This document shows positions 1 through 6,688 of a stretch of 13,504 bases of DNA, one piece after another; within the stretch, counting starts at the first letter, position 1, and the number at the start of each line of letters is the position of its first letter. The stretch lies in contig CAMBDN010000044.1 of the NCBI GenBank assembly GCA_945865355.1, forward strand, positions 1 to 13,504, written 5' to 3'. The notes below the pieces were generated by a model, which saw only the letters and a program-made list of their open reading frames with translations, searched no databases and was not told where the DNA came from. The position numbers and the translations under genes were made by a program. This DNA comes from Legionella genomosp. 1 (GTDB lineage Bacteria > Pseudomonadota > Gammaproteobacteria > Legionellales > Legionellaceae).

Positions 1-59
1 ATCAAAAAATAGACTACGGCATATCCTGAAAAAAATAGAAAGATGGAAAAATCAAAATT

Positions 60-2066
60 TTATCCGTTACAAACTAGCAACGAGGTGTTCATTTGAGCAA
101 TAACATCATTAATAATTCTTAAGAAAATAGCATCATGTTCCAACGCCTCTTCTTCAGCTTTATTTTTAGGTACGTATTGAACTTGAGTAATGACAGTAGC
201 AATGGCTTGATGTAAGGCGATTCGTTCGGGTCGGAAAGAAACAAGATCAATAGGGGTTATCTTTACCATTGTGGCAGGGTTGACATACCCGGTCGTTGCG
301 ATGGCAAGCTCAGCCAGCTCATGTACATTACGAAATGTGACTTTGTCCGAATCCAATATCGTATATTTTAAATCCTTAGGCTCTATTTCGGCTCCTGACG
401 AAAAACGAGCATCAATGGGTTGATTGTGGATATGTCGCTCAAAAGAGACCGTTGGTACTTTCCACACTACACTTTGAGGGGCTGCATCTGCAGCTACCTC
501 TGGAAGAGCTGCAGATGCACTACTAACTGCGGGTGAGCTGTCTTCTGGTTGAGGTGGCTTGGGCAATGATTCATCACTTGGATCGAGCATAATTACCTCC
601 TTAGAAGTATGTTTTGCGGCTTCTGACTGGATGTCAAAGAGGGTTGCTGCATAGGCTAATGCGTATTGTTGAACCAAACTTGTGGCTAAGGGGGAACCAT
701 TCATCGCTACGGTATGTTCGATGTGGGAATATAAATCTCGTTGAGCCGCAGTCACTACTGTTTCGAACTTTGTATTTGTTGCAATAGCCTGAGCGATTGG
801 AAAAGATTCTATAAAGGAATGATATCCACCAAAATTCATGAACGATGCGACAAGTAAACCAGCTTTAAGTGCCTCAGGGCTACCAAAAATTGATTCTTCA
901 TTTAGGCAGTTAACGGATGAAAAAAACGAAGTTGTGCCCGCAGACTGTGATCCGGCTGCCGGCAGGCTATTATTCCAAGATTGTTTGGCATAGGTACCGG
1001 TTAGCTGCCAACGGTTTAATCCACTACCATGCTCAAATAGATGCGTATCAATGGCATGTTGTAATCCTAGTGCTTCAAATGCTTGAGGAATCAATTTTTG
1101 AGAACTGTCACCAAGCAACCCTGGGGCAGATAAATCACTGATATCTTGTCCTAGTCTTGGCACAGATTGTCGACCACCACCGATCAGACGGTCATGTTCC
1201 GCAATGACCGCAGGATCGCCTTCCATGGCACTTGAATGAAAAACTTTACCAAATCCTAGTTTTACTCCCGATGCATTGATTGTTTTAGCTGTGACACCTG
1301 GGATACTAGTGATAGCTTTACCAAATACAATCGGCGTTTTCTCTGAGCGACCCCTTGTTTTCTCGTCATTAAAGCCCTTATGGAGAATTTTTTTTCTAAT
1401 TTGTGACATTCTTAGGTCAAGAATCTGGATAGGTTTACCTAATAATTCACTGGCTGCTAGCTTTGAATTGTCTGATGCTTCAACTACCTCATGAGGTGCG
1501 TCAGCTTTACAAGGGGCCATTAAATCCCGCAGCATACCTCCCAACACGCTAATAGAACGTACTTTGGTCAACATATTGGCAAAATTATAGTCTGCAGAAT
1601 CTGAGTCAATGTTCAATTGGGCACTAAGCCAATGTCTTCCTTGGTGTGGATCACTAACCCAGTTCGCCAATAAACCCAAATCACGGCATCGACCAACTTG
1701 ATCACTGTCAGGACGCAATTCGCCAAACAGTCTTCTATCAAAATGTTGTCTTAATGTTTCTCTTTTTTCTAAATTACTCAAATCAGGCGTTATTTTCCTA
1801 TCGCCAAGTGGGGTCTCATAAACCTTAGCGGTAATGTGCGATAAATATTTTGCATAACTGTCAATAAGCTTACCTGCGTCGCCTGGATGATCTTAAATAG
1901 CTAAGGAAGTACCTATCTCAAAAGCTGATCCCGGGACAAAATTGAACATCGCATCGGTAAACAGGGGATTATCCCCTTCTTCTCTTGAACGTAATTCAGA
2001 GGACTTTTTATGGGATGGTTCCTTTTTATCATCGATGTCTTCAGCTTCACCCCATCGACCACGCAT
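60..2066 (-). pseudogene. Effector-like protein of unknown function, interrupted by an in-frame stop
   Basis: I do not recognise a named function. The reverse frame is open from an ATG at 2066 to a TAA at 60-62 (668 codons) except for one TAA at 1893-1895 (codon 58). Sense continues on both sides: FNFVPGSAFEIGTSLAI, stop, DHPGDAGKLIDSYAKYL. The 573-residue ORF after the stop has only a TTG (1779-1781) as its first conventional start, with no good ribosome site, and sense-like sequence lies before it, so that TTG is probably not the native start. The protein is soluble, with no signal peptide or membrane segment. It has a GGYHSFIESFP segment near residues 413-421 of the joined reading and an acidic Pro/Ser/Ala-rich linker near 495-530. 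An EEEALEHD cluster lies about 31 residues from the C-terminus and loosely recalls the E-block of Dot/Icm substrates. The segment pattern resembles large uncharacterised Legionella proteins; this is recall, not a search. Confidence 0.75.
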
Positions 2067-2099
2067 AAATAGTCCGTTTTGTAATTAATTAATACATAA

Positions 2100-2127
2100 A
2101 GTATAGTTATACATAAATAAAACTCAA
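2100..2127 (-). promoter_or_regulatory. Candidate sigma-70 promoter for the interrupted effector-like gene
   Basis: On the reverse strand, TTGAGT (2127-2122) and TATACT (2105-2100) are separated by 16 bases, about 34 bases before the ATG at 2066. The -10 box matches the consensus at five of six positions. The region is AT-rich, so chance matches are common. Only a weak GGA lies before the ATG as a ribosome site. Confidence 0.35.
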
Positions 2128-2425
2128 ATTGAAGCCTTTGTTCATTCAATAGTGCCGGTAACGTTGGCTGATGTAAGTTGACTTTGATAAACCTCACTGC
2201 ATATGAGGGGGTATGAAAATTGATCCAATAAATTAGTTTAAAAAATGGGTGTAATATGAGCAAAATTTGACTTATAATAGGAAGAAATCAGCATCGAATT
2301 TTGCAAAGTAGGCGCGTTGGCTTAAATGCTGAATAGCATTCAGGAAATCGCTAAGCGGAGAATGGGGGATAACGGAGTAACTCCTAGCCAGACTGAATAT
2401 CTAAGATAATATGTTTAATACTTAA

Positions 2426-2503
2426 GGCGTGTTGACTATTCATCGCTTCAAGCCCAACGTGACTTGTTCGCGGGACATTGAGATCCGAATTGTCAACAGC
2501 CCC
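2426..2503. mobile_element. 78-bp MITE-like inverted-repeat element
   Basis: The ends are imperfect terminal inverted repeats. The left end reads GGCGTGTTGACTATTC (2426-2441). The right end on the opposite strand reads GGGGCTGTTGACAATTC (2503-2487), so TGTTGAC-ATTC is shared with one mismatch. The element is flanked on both sides by TAA (2423-2425 and 2504-2506), consistent with a 3-bp target duplication of the TNA type made by some IS5-family elements. There is no room for a transposase, so it would be a non-autonomous element or an internally deleted IS. The family assignment is inference. Confidence 0.4.
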
Positions 2504-2523
2504 TAATTTTTGGAGCGCTATAC

Positions 2524-2721
2524 ATGCGTTTTTTTGTACAAATTGATAAAAAAAATTGGGACGAAAAGTATGCAATCGCTGCGAAGCGGTATGATGAAAA
2601 GGAGTTGGCTCGTCCTGTTGGTAGTGATGCAAAAATATTATTGACATCAGAGGAACTTCAAGAGCTTTCAGCCAAATTAAGAGAGCAAGAGCCTGCGCCA
2701 CCCATTCCACTAAAAAGGTAA
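2524..2721 (+). CDS. Small hypothetical protein, 65 aa
   Basis: I do not recognise this protein. A GGAG at 2511-2514 lies nine bases before the ATG. The product is small, charged and soluble. It has an N-terminal part rich in Lys and aromatics (MRFFVQIDKKNWDEKY), a predicted amphipathic helix (TSEELQELSAKLREQE, about residues 41-56) and a Pro-rich tail (PAPPIPLKR). There is no signal peptide or membrane segment. The stop codon lies in the loop of a hairpin, so the gene looks like a one-gene transcript. It sits directly after the inverted-repeat element, and its ribosome site begins eight bases past that element's end. Codon use is ordinary for the window. It could be a real small gene or the surviving 3' part of a larger one. 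Confidence 0.55.
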   Translation: MRFFVQIDKKNWDEKYAIAAKRYDEKELARPVGSDAKILLTSEELQELSAKLREQEPAPPIPLKR

Positions 2722-2739
2722 TCCTTTTTTTAGTGGAAT
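2704..2739 (+). terminator. Hairpin terminator after the small ORF
   Basis: ATTCCACTAAAAAGG (2704-2718) pairs with CCTTTTTTTAGTGGAAT (2723-2739) around a TAAT loop, leaving two extra T in the 3' arm. The stem begins inside the coding region and the TAA stop is in the loop. The T run lies within the 3' arm and not after it, so this may act as a weak or bidirectional terminator or as an RNA-end stabiliser. Confidence 0.45.
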
Positions 2740-2821
2740 AGCTAGTGCTTTTGATAAAATTCAATCTAGACGGCAGGGGTAGTTCAGTTAATTCTTCAAA
2801 AGAACACTTTTGCTATGCAAG

Positions 2822-2923
2822 TCAGTTTGCGATGAACACATTTTGTAGTTCCTCTTCAGCACTGCTATTATAGGCAGCGCCCAGCGCGATACTGCTATTT
2901 TTATGTCCTAATCGTTCAATCAT
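2822..2923 (-). pseudogene. C-terminal remnant of a P4-type tyrosine integrase
   Basis: A 33-codon reverse reading begins MIERLGHKNSSIALGAAYN and ends with TGA at 2822-2824. It resembles the C-terminal catalytic block of P4-family phage and island integrases, where an IER-LxH segment carries the catalytic histidine and a following AYN carries the nucleophilic tyrosine, then a Glu-rich tail (SSAEEELQ here). The His-to-Tyr spacing is one residue longer than I remember for the family. Everything upstream (the DNA-binding domain and the catalytic Arg boxes) is missing, because in-frame sequence hits a stop within four codons and then enters nusB on the other strand. It is therefore a dead fragment if the assignment is right. 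It could also be a chance ORF. Confidence 0.4.
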
Positions 2924-2935
2924 CAAGAGGTATCA

Positions 2936-3367
2936 GTGGAAAAGCAATCGATTAATGGCAAACGAAAGGCAAGAAAACTCGCTTTACAAGCACTATACCA
3001 GTGGCTAATGTCTGGCAGTGAACTTTATGATATTGAAGCACAATTTCGTGTAGCAAATAATATGGCGAAGGTCGATGCCGAGTATTTTTGCCGGATACTC
3101 TATGGTGTACCTAAATATTTGAATGAGTTAGAAGGGGAATTGACGCCATTTTTAGACCGTCCCATACAGGGATTGAATCCGATCGAGTTAACTTCTTTGC
3201 GCATCGGTGCATTTGAGCTATTCCATTGTTTGGAAATACCTTACCGTGTGGTGCTTGATGAGTCAATTTCATTAACGAAAGAATTTGGTTCGCAAGATGG
3301 CTATCGTTATGTCAATGGGGTATTGAATAGTTTGGCAAGGAAAGTTCGTGTCGAAGAAATACAGTAG
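2936..3367 (+). CDS. nusB: Transcription antitermination protein NusB
   Basis: NusB binds the boxA RNA with NusE (ribosomal protein S10) and supports antitermination of rRNA transcription. At 143 residues it has the usual full length. The all-helical fold is indicated by RKARKLALQALYQW (residues 10-23), NPIELTSLRIGAFEL (81-95) and DESISLTKEFGSQDGYRYVN (108-127), the last being the family's conserved C-terminal block. The start is GTG at 2936, with AAGAGG about eight bases upstream; the frame has no ATG upstream before a stop at 2909. It heads a forward run with thiL and pgpA, the usual gammaproteobacterial order. The ribH gene that often precedes nusB is not here. Its place is taken by a possible integrase fragment, and the nusB ribosome site lies right at that junction, so its promoter may be new. 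Confidence 0.95.
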   Translation: MEKQSINGKRKARKLALQALYQWLMSGSELYDIEAQFRVANNMAKVDAEYFCRILYGVPKYLNELEGELTPFLDRPIQGLNPIELTSLRIGAFELFHCLEIPYRVVLDESISLTKEFGSQDGYRYVNGVLNSLARKVRVEEIQ

Positions 3368-3398
3368 TCATTGAGGTAAGATCATTTGTTGAATAATC

Positions 3399-3471
3399 TA
3401 GCCCTAAGTAACGAAGCGTAATAAGGAGATTAATAGTAATATCCCTTATTACGCTTCGTTACTTAGGGCTA
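3399..3471. repeat. REPIN-like pair of inverted REP units (28-bp perfect inverted repeat)
   Basis: Positions 3399-3426 and 3444-3471 are perfect reverse complements (28 bp) with a 17-base spacer. Each arm is itself a partly self-complementary unit, CCCTAAGTAACG-AAG-CGTAATAAGG. Read on the reverse strand, the right arm starts GTAGCCCTAAG, matching the known REP design of a 5' GTAG followed by a hairpin. The left copy starts CTAG. Two REP units in inverted orientation form a REPIN, mobilised in other bacteria by RAYT transposases. A short T run (CGGTTTTTGG) follows, so the structure may also end nusB transcription. Confidence 0.6.
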
Positions 3472-3503
3472 CGGTTTTTGGCTAGCTAGAGTATTTAAAA
3501 GAT

Positions 3504-3557
3504 ACCGTCGTCTTTTAACATCTTCGTTGGGATACATCAATCTACGGTGACGACGGT
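3504..3557 (+). promoter_or_regulatory. Dyad in the thiL leader
   Basis: ACCGTCGTC (3504-3512) and GACGACGGT (3549-3557) form a perfect 9-bp inverted repeat around 36 bases, ending 19 bases before the thiL ATG and just before its GGAG (3563-3566). In RNA this would bring the ribosome site close to a stem. The conserved bases of a TPP riboswitch are not present. A role is unproven. Confidence 0.3.
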
Positions 3558-3576
3558 CCTTGGGAGCTAGAGCGAC

Positions 3577-4530
3577 ATGAATGAATTCTCATTGATTGAC
3601 ACTTATTTTAAGTCGATTCCACACCAGCGTGATGATGTTGTTTTTGGTATTGGTGATGATGCAGCCTGTCTGCAAATTCCAAGGGGTATGCAGTTATTGG
3701 TGAGCTGTGATACGTTGGTTGCTGATGTTCATTTTTTAAGTTCTTGGGATGCCTATGATATTGCTTGTAGGGCGGTTGCAGTTAATGTAAGTGATATTGC
3801 TGCGATGGGAGGAAGTCCTTGCTGGTTGACCTTGGCATTAACTTTGCCCCACTTTGATGAGGGGTGGTTACAAAAGTTTTCACGAGGTCTGCATGATTCA
3901 CTCAGTCGATATAATATCGCTTTAATTGGTGGTGATACGACGCATGGGCCATTGAGTATGACGTTAACCATTCATGGCTTAGTGCCGGCAGGGAAGGCTG
4001 TGCGGCGCGATGGCGCGTTACCGGGTGATAGAATTTATGTTAGTGGGTTATTAGGGGGAGCCGCCTTTGCGGTAGCTCATCTAGCATGCCAAGATATTAA
4101 TGACGTCGATAAAGTCATATTAATGAAAAAGCTACTTCACCCTGTACCGCGTATAGATATTATCCAGGACTTACGTTTTTTTGCAACTGCAGCGATTGAT
4201 ATTTCAGATGGTTTGAGTGCTGATTTATACCATATTTGTATTGAGAGCGGTGTGGGGGCTTGTTTATTTCTAGATAGTATACCCGTGCATCCGCTAGTAA
4301 GAAAATATCAAGGAGAAAATGCGCTTGATTTTGCTCTGAGTGGAGGCGATGATTATGAGCTGTGTTTTACCGTTGCACCCAAAAATGAAGAGCAATTAAT
4401 ACGGAATCTTACCCAATTAGGTATCAATTGTTATCCGATTGGTGTTATTGAAGAGACGCCGGGCTTGCGTTCCAAAATGTTAACCGGTGAGATTGTGCCT
4501 CTTAAACCGAGTGGTTATCGTCATTTTTAG
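3577..4530 (+). CDS. thiL: Thiamine-monophosphate kinase ThiL
   Basis: ThiL phosphorylates thiamine monophosphate with ATP to give thiamine diphosphate, the cofactor form, in the cytoplasm. The 317 residues match the usual length. The PurM/AIR-synthetase-like fold is shown by GIGDDAA (24-30), the Asp-containing SCDTLVADVHF (43-53), NVSDIAAMGG (70-79), GGDTT (118-122), RRDGALPGD (143-151), DISDGLSADL (208-217) and SGGDDYEL (255-262). These Asp-rich segments hold the Mg-ATP and phosphate. No key motif is missing. The ATG at 3577 has GGAG ten bases upstream. It lies 209 bases after nusB, a gap filled by the REPIN-like repeat and a dyad, so it may have its own promoter. pgpA follows after 24 bases, probably in the same transcript. 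Confidence 0.96.
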   Translation: MNEFSLIDTYFKSIPHQRDDVVFGIGDDAACLQIPRGMQLLVSCDTLVADVHFLSSWDAYDIACRAVAVNVSDIAAMGGSPCWLTLALTLPHFDEGWLQKFSRGLHDSLSRYNIALIGGDTTHGPLSMTLTIHGLVPAGKAVRRDGALPGDRIYVSGLLGGAAFAVAHLACQDINDVDKVILMKKLLHPVPRIDIIQDLRFFATAAIDISDGLSADLYHICIESGVGACLFLDSIPVHPLVRKYQGENALDFALSGGDDYELCFTVAPKNEEQLIRNLTQLGINCYPIGVIEETPGLRSKMLTGEIVPLKPSGYRHF

Positions 4531-4554
4531 CGTTGAGCGTTATTAGGAGTACAA

Positions 4555-5037
4555 ATGAACATGGTCAAGCTGTCGAGTAAAGTATGGCAAGATCCCATTT
4601 ACTTTATTGCATTTGGTTTTGGAAGTGGATTAATGCCCATTGCTCCGGGTACATGGGGTACATTGGCTGCTATGCCTGTTTATTTATTGATTGCTGGTTT
4701 TTCATGGCCGATCTATTTAATTGCCACGCTTGCTGCATTTATTTTAGGGGTGTCTGTATGTGAGAAAGTGTCATCCGACTTAGGCATACATGATTATTCA
4801 GGGATTGTTTGGGATGAGGTGGTCGGTTATATGTTAACGATGTTTCTGGCGCCTGTCAGTCTATTGTGGATGATTGTCGGATTTTTTCTATTTAGGCTTT
4901 TTGACATATGGAAACCACAACCCATTGGATATGTTGATAAGCATGTTCAAGGTGGTTTAGGCATTATGTTAGATGATGTTTTGGCTGCAATCCCTGCTTG
5001 GATTATTATGCAATTGCTCATCCGAGTATTTGCATAA
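4555..5037 (+). CDS. pgpA: Phosphatidylglycerophosphatase A
   Basis: PgpA removes the phosphate from phosphatidylglycerophosphate to make phosphatidylglycerol in the inner membrane. The 160 residues are normal for the family. Conserved blocks are GSGLMPIAPGTWGT (23-36), HDYSGIVWDEVVGY (79-92), FRLFDIWKPQPI (113-124) and GGLGIMLDDVLA (133-144), with the acidic residues expected at the Mg-dependent active site. Hydrophobic stretches near 41-66, 91-116 and 143-160 would span the membrane. AGGAG lies six bases before the first ATG; a second ATG two codons later is also possible. It follows thiL by 24 bases and is probably co-transcribed with it, an arrangement conserved in many gammaproteobacteria although the two pathways are unrelated. 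Confidence 0.95.
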   Translation: MNMVKLSSKVWQDPIYFIAFGFGSGLMPIAPGTWGTLAAMPVYLLIAGFSWPIYLIATLAAFILGVSVCEKVSSDLGIHDYSGIVWDEVVGYMLTMFLAPVSLLWMIVGFFLFRLFDIWKPQPIGYVDKHVQGGLGIMLDDVLAAIPAWIIMQLLIRVFA

Positions 5038-5073
5038 CAAAAGGATCTTGTTGGTTTTTAACTGCGGAGTTTT

Positions 5074-6114
5074 ATGAACGAAAGCCATAAAGAGTTAATA
5101 AGTATGGGGCTAACTGTCGCTATCGTGGCGTTATCTTTGTTAATTATCCATCGGTTTATTCCTTCGTTAATATGGGCGGCAATCATCGTCGTTGCGACCT
5201 ATCCCTTATACCGTCGTTGGCGACGCATGTTTGGCCAGCAACAGAATTTAGCGGCTTTAATATTCACCGGTATCCTGGCCTTGTTAATTATTATCCCTCT
5301 GAGTTGGTTGGTGAGTGTGTTGGTGAATGAATTACAGGTATTTATCAATTATTTGCAAATTATTAACAGAGATGGCGGTCAAGCGCCGTCATTTATTCAA
5401 GATGTTCCGATTATTGGTAATGAAATGGTCAGTTATTGGGATGATAACATTGGACAGCCTGGAAAAGTGAAGCATTTTTTATCAAACCTTCATCTGTCGT
5501 TAACACCAACCAGTTATTATATTAAGCAAGTAGGCGCTGACTTAGTGCATCGCAGTGTTCAACTTGGATTTACGTTGCTTTGTTTGTTTTTTTTATATCG
5601 TGATGGTGACAAATTATTTAAGCAAATCAATCGTATTGGAGAGCGCTGTCTCGGACAGCGATGGTTTCGTTATGCAGATGGACTTCCTTCAGCATTACGG
5701 GCCACAGTGAATGGCACAATTGTCGTTGGGATTGGTGTTGGTATTTTAATGGGGATATGTTATGGATTGGTTAATTTCCCAGGGCCAACTTTAATGGGTT
5801 TTATTACCGCATTGGCTGCAATGATACCCTTTGTTGTTCCTATTGTTTTTACCTTTGTGGCATTAATTTTGCTGTCTACTGGGAGTACTGTTGCCGCCAT
5901 TATTGTCGTTATTTGGGGAACATTGGTGATGTTCGTCGCTGATCACTTTATCAAGCCGGTTCTAATTGGTGGTGCTATTCAATTGCCGTTTCTTGCCGTA
6001 TTATTCGGTATATTAGGTGGTGTAGAAACGTTGGGTTTGCTTGGGCTTTTTGTTGGACCTGTCGTTATGGTTTTGTTTATAACCCTATGGGATGAATCGC
6101 AGGATTATACCTAG
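5074..6114 (+). CDS. AI-2E (PerM/UPF0118) family membrane protein
   Basis: This is a multi-pass inner-membrane protein of the AI-2E transporter superfamily. Members include the autoinducer-2 exporter TqsA and Na+/H+ antiporters, so the substrate cannot be told from sequence. About eight membrane segments are visible: residues 11-30, 31-48, 60-87, a loop with soluble helices 90-160, then 163-180, 212-236, 240-270, 272-296 and 303-340. Family hallmarks are the LFFLYRDGDKL segment (171-181) and the C-terminal DHFIKPVLIGGAIQLPF followed by GILGGVETLGLLGLFVGPV. GGAG lies six bases before the ATG. It starts 36 bases after pgpA and probably continues the operon. The 346 residues are full length. Naming it perM or tqsA would go beyond the evidence. 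Confidence 0.9.
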   Translation: MNESHKELISMGLTVAIVALSLLIIHRFIPSLIWAAIIVVATYPLYRRWRRMFGQQQNLAALIFTGILALLIIIPLSWLVSVLVNELQVFINYLQIINRDGGQAPSFIQDVPIIGNEMVSYWDDNIGQPGKVKHFLSNLHLSLTPTSYYIKQVGADLVHRSVQLGFTLLCLFFLYRDGDKLFKQINRIGERCLGQRWFRYADGLPSALRATVNGTIVVGIGVGILMGICYGLVNFPGPTLMGFITALAAMIPFVVPIVFTFVALILLSTGSTVAAIIVVIWGTLVMFVADHFIKPVLIGGAIQLPFLAVLFGILGGVETLGLLGLFVGPVVMVLFITLWDESQDYT

Positions 6115-6181
6115 TTTTTGTCTATCCAATGTCGCTCTAACTCTTGGCTTTTGGGGTCAGCAGATTGACATAAAAGAAAGC

Positions 6182-6517
6182 ATGATTTTGAAAATAAGAC
6201 CATATTATGAGATAATGGGCTTGAATAAATCCAAACATAAAGGGGTCGTAGTGGATAACAATTGGCCTACAAAAGAAAAGGATATGCACCTTGCGCAGTT
6301 GATCATGGAGGAGTTTGCGGGTAAGCAGGAAAGCGATTCTCTCGGTTTATTTGAGTTGGTTGTCAATCAAGAAGAGAAGCAAATGAATTTTCGCCTATCA
6401 AATTGGGTGCTTGTTTTAGCACAACGATTCAATTCTCTGTATGGTGCAAATCAAGGCGATTATGTCACACGATTAGTGATTAGCCGTTGTATGGTTCAAG
6501 GGCAAACATTACATTAA
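6182..6517 (+). CDS. Hypothetical protein, about 100-112 aa
   Basis: I do not recognise this protein. The frame is open from an ATG at 6092, but that start lies inside the AI-2E gene and its first 30 residues are probably not translated. The ATG at 6182 or the one at 6215 is more likely, and neither has a strong ribosome site; 6182 is given here. The product is soluble and mixed in charge, with a Lys-rich start (GLNKSKHKG), an acidic stretch (MEEFAGKQESD) and a hydrophobic helix-like segment (NWVLVLAQRF). There is no signal peptide or known motif. It is close behind the AI-2E gene on the same strand, so it may be the last gene of that transcript. It converges on the binding-protein gene across a 171-base gap. 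Confidence 0.55.
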   Translation: MILKIRPYYEIMGLNKSKHKGVVVDNNWPTKEKDMHLAQLIMEEFAGKQESDSLGLFELVVNQEEKQMNFRLSNWVLVLAQRFNSLYGANQGDYVTRLVISRCMVQGQTLH

Positions 6518-6578
6518 TTTGACTTAACAGACGCGTTATAAAATTCGGTAATCGTTAGATTAACACCGAGTCGCACTT

Positions 6579-6652
6579 CAGTTAATGTTTTTTCTGAGCC
6601 CCCTGGAACCTGATGAGTAAAGGCACCAGGGCTATATAAAAGTGCTTAACTG
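6579..6652. other. Nested inverted repeats in the convergent gap
   Basis: CCCTGG (6601-6606) pairs with CCAGGG (6626-6631) around 19 bases that can add a few inner pairs. An outer CAGTTAA (6579-6585) pairs with TTAACTG (6646-6652). The gap separates two convergent genes, so a two-way transcription end is the simplest reading, but no T run directly follows the inner stem on either strand. Confidence 0.35.
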
Positions 6653-6688
6653 AGCGCAATTCAGATCAATACCCATTGCTACCCGCAC

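Larger units (their letters stand above)
2067..2523. other. Gene-poor stretch between the interrupted gene and the small ORF
   Basis: No convincing gene was found here. The stretch contains the candidate promoter of the reverse gene, a perfect TATAAT at 2273-2278 without a good -35, a 27-codon forward ORF at 2326-2409 (MLNSIQEIAKRRMGDNGVTP at its start) that lacks a ribosome site and directly follows a stop codon, and the 78-bp inverted-repeat element at 2426-2503. The reverse-strand ORFs that cross the region are Phe/Leu/His-rich and look like chance. Confidence 0.5.

Noticed and set aside
1913..2263. 116-residue reverse ORF
   Set aside because: Its composition is Phe/Leu/His-rich and unlike a protein, it has no ribosome site, and it overlaps the better-supported frame of the interrupted effector-like gene in another frame.
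2265..2278. TTGACT next to TATAAT as a promoter
   Set aside because: The two boxes are adjacent or overlapping instead of 16-18 bases apart, and no other good -35 fits the TATAAT.
2384..2764. 126-residue reverse ORF
   Set aside because: It runs antisense through the small ORF and the inverted-repeat element, and the sense ORF has the better ribosome site and composition.
2776..2835. tRNA-like start (GGGGTAGTTCAGTT)
   Set aside because: It resembles a tRNA D-arm, but no acceptor stem, anticodon arm or T-loop (GTTCGAATC type) follows.
3480..3576. TPP riboswitch before thiL
   Set aside because: The conserved CTGAGA and the second conserved arm of the thi box are not found; only a simple dyad is present.
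6092..6181. N-terminal 30 codons of the ORF after the AI-2E gene
   Set aside because: They overlap the end of the AI-2E gene, have no ribosome site, and the residues look unlike the rest; a start at 6182 or 6215 is more likely.
6604..6640. CTGATGAG core of a hammerhead ribozyme
   Set aside because: The required second conserved segment (GAAA) and the three-stem layout are absent; the bases lie in an ordinary loop.
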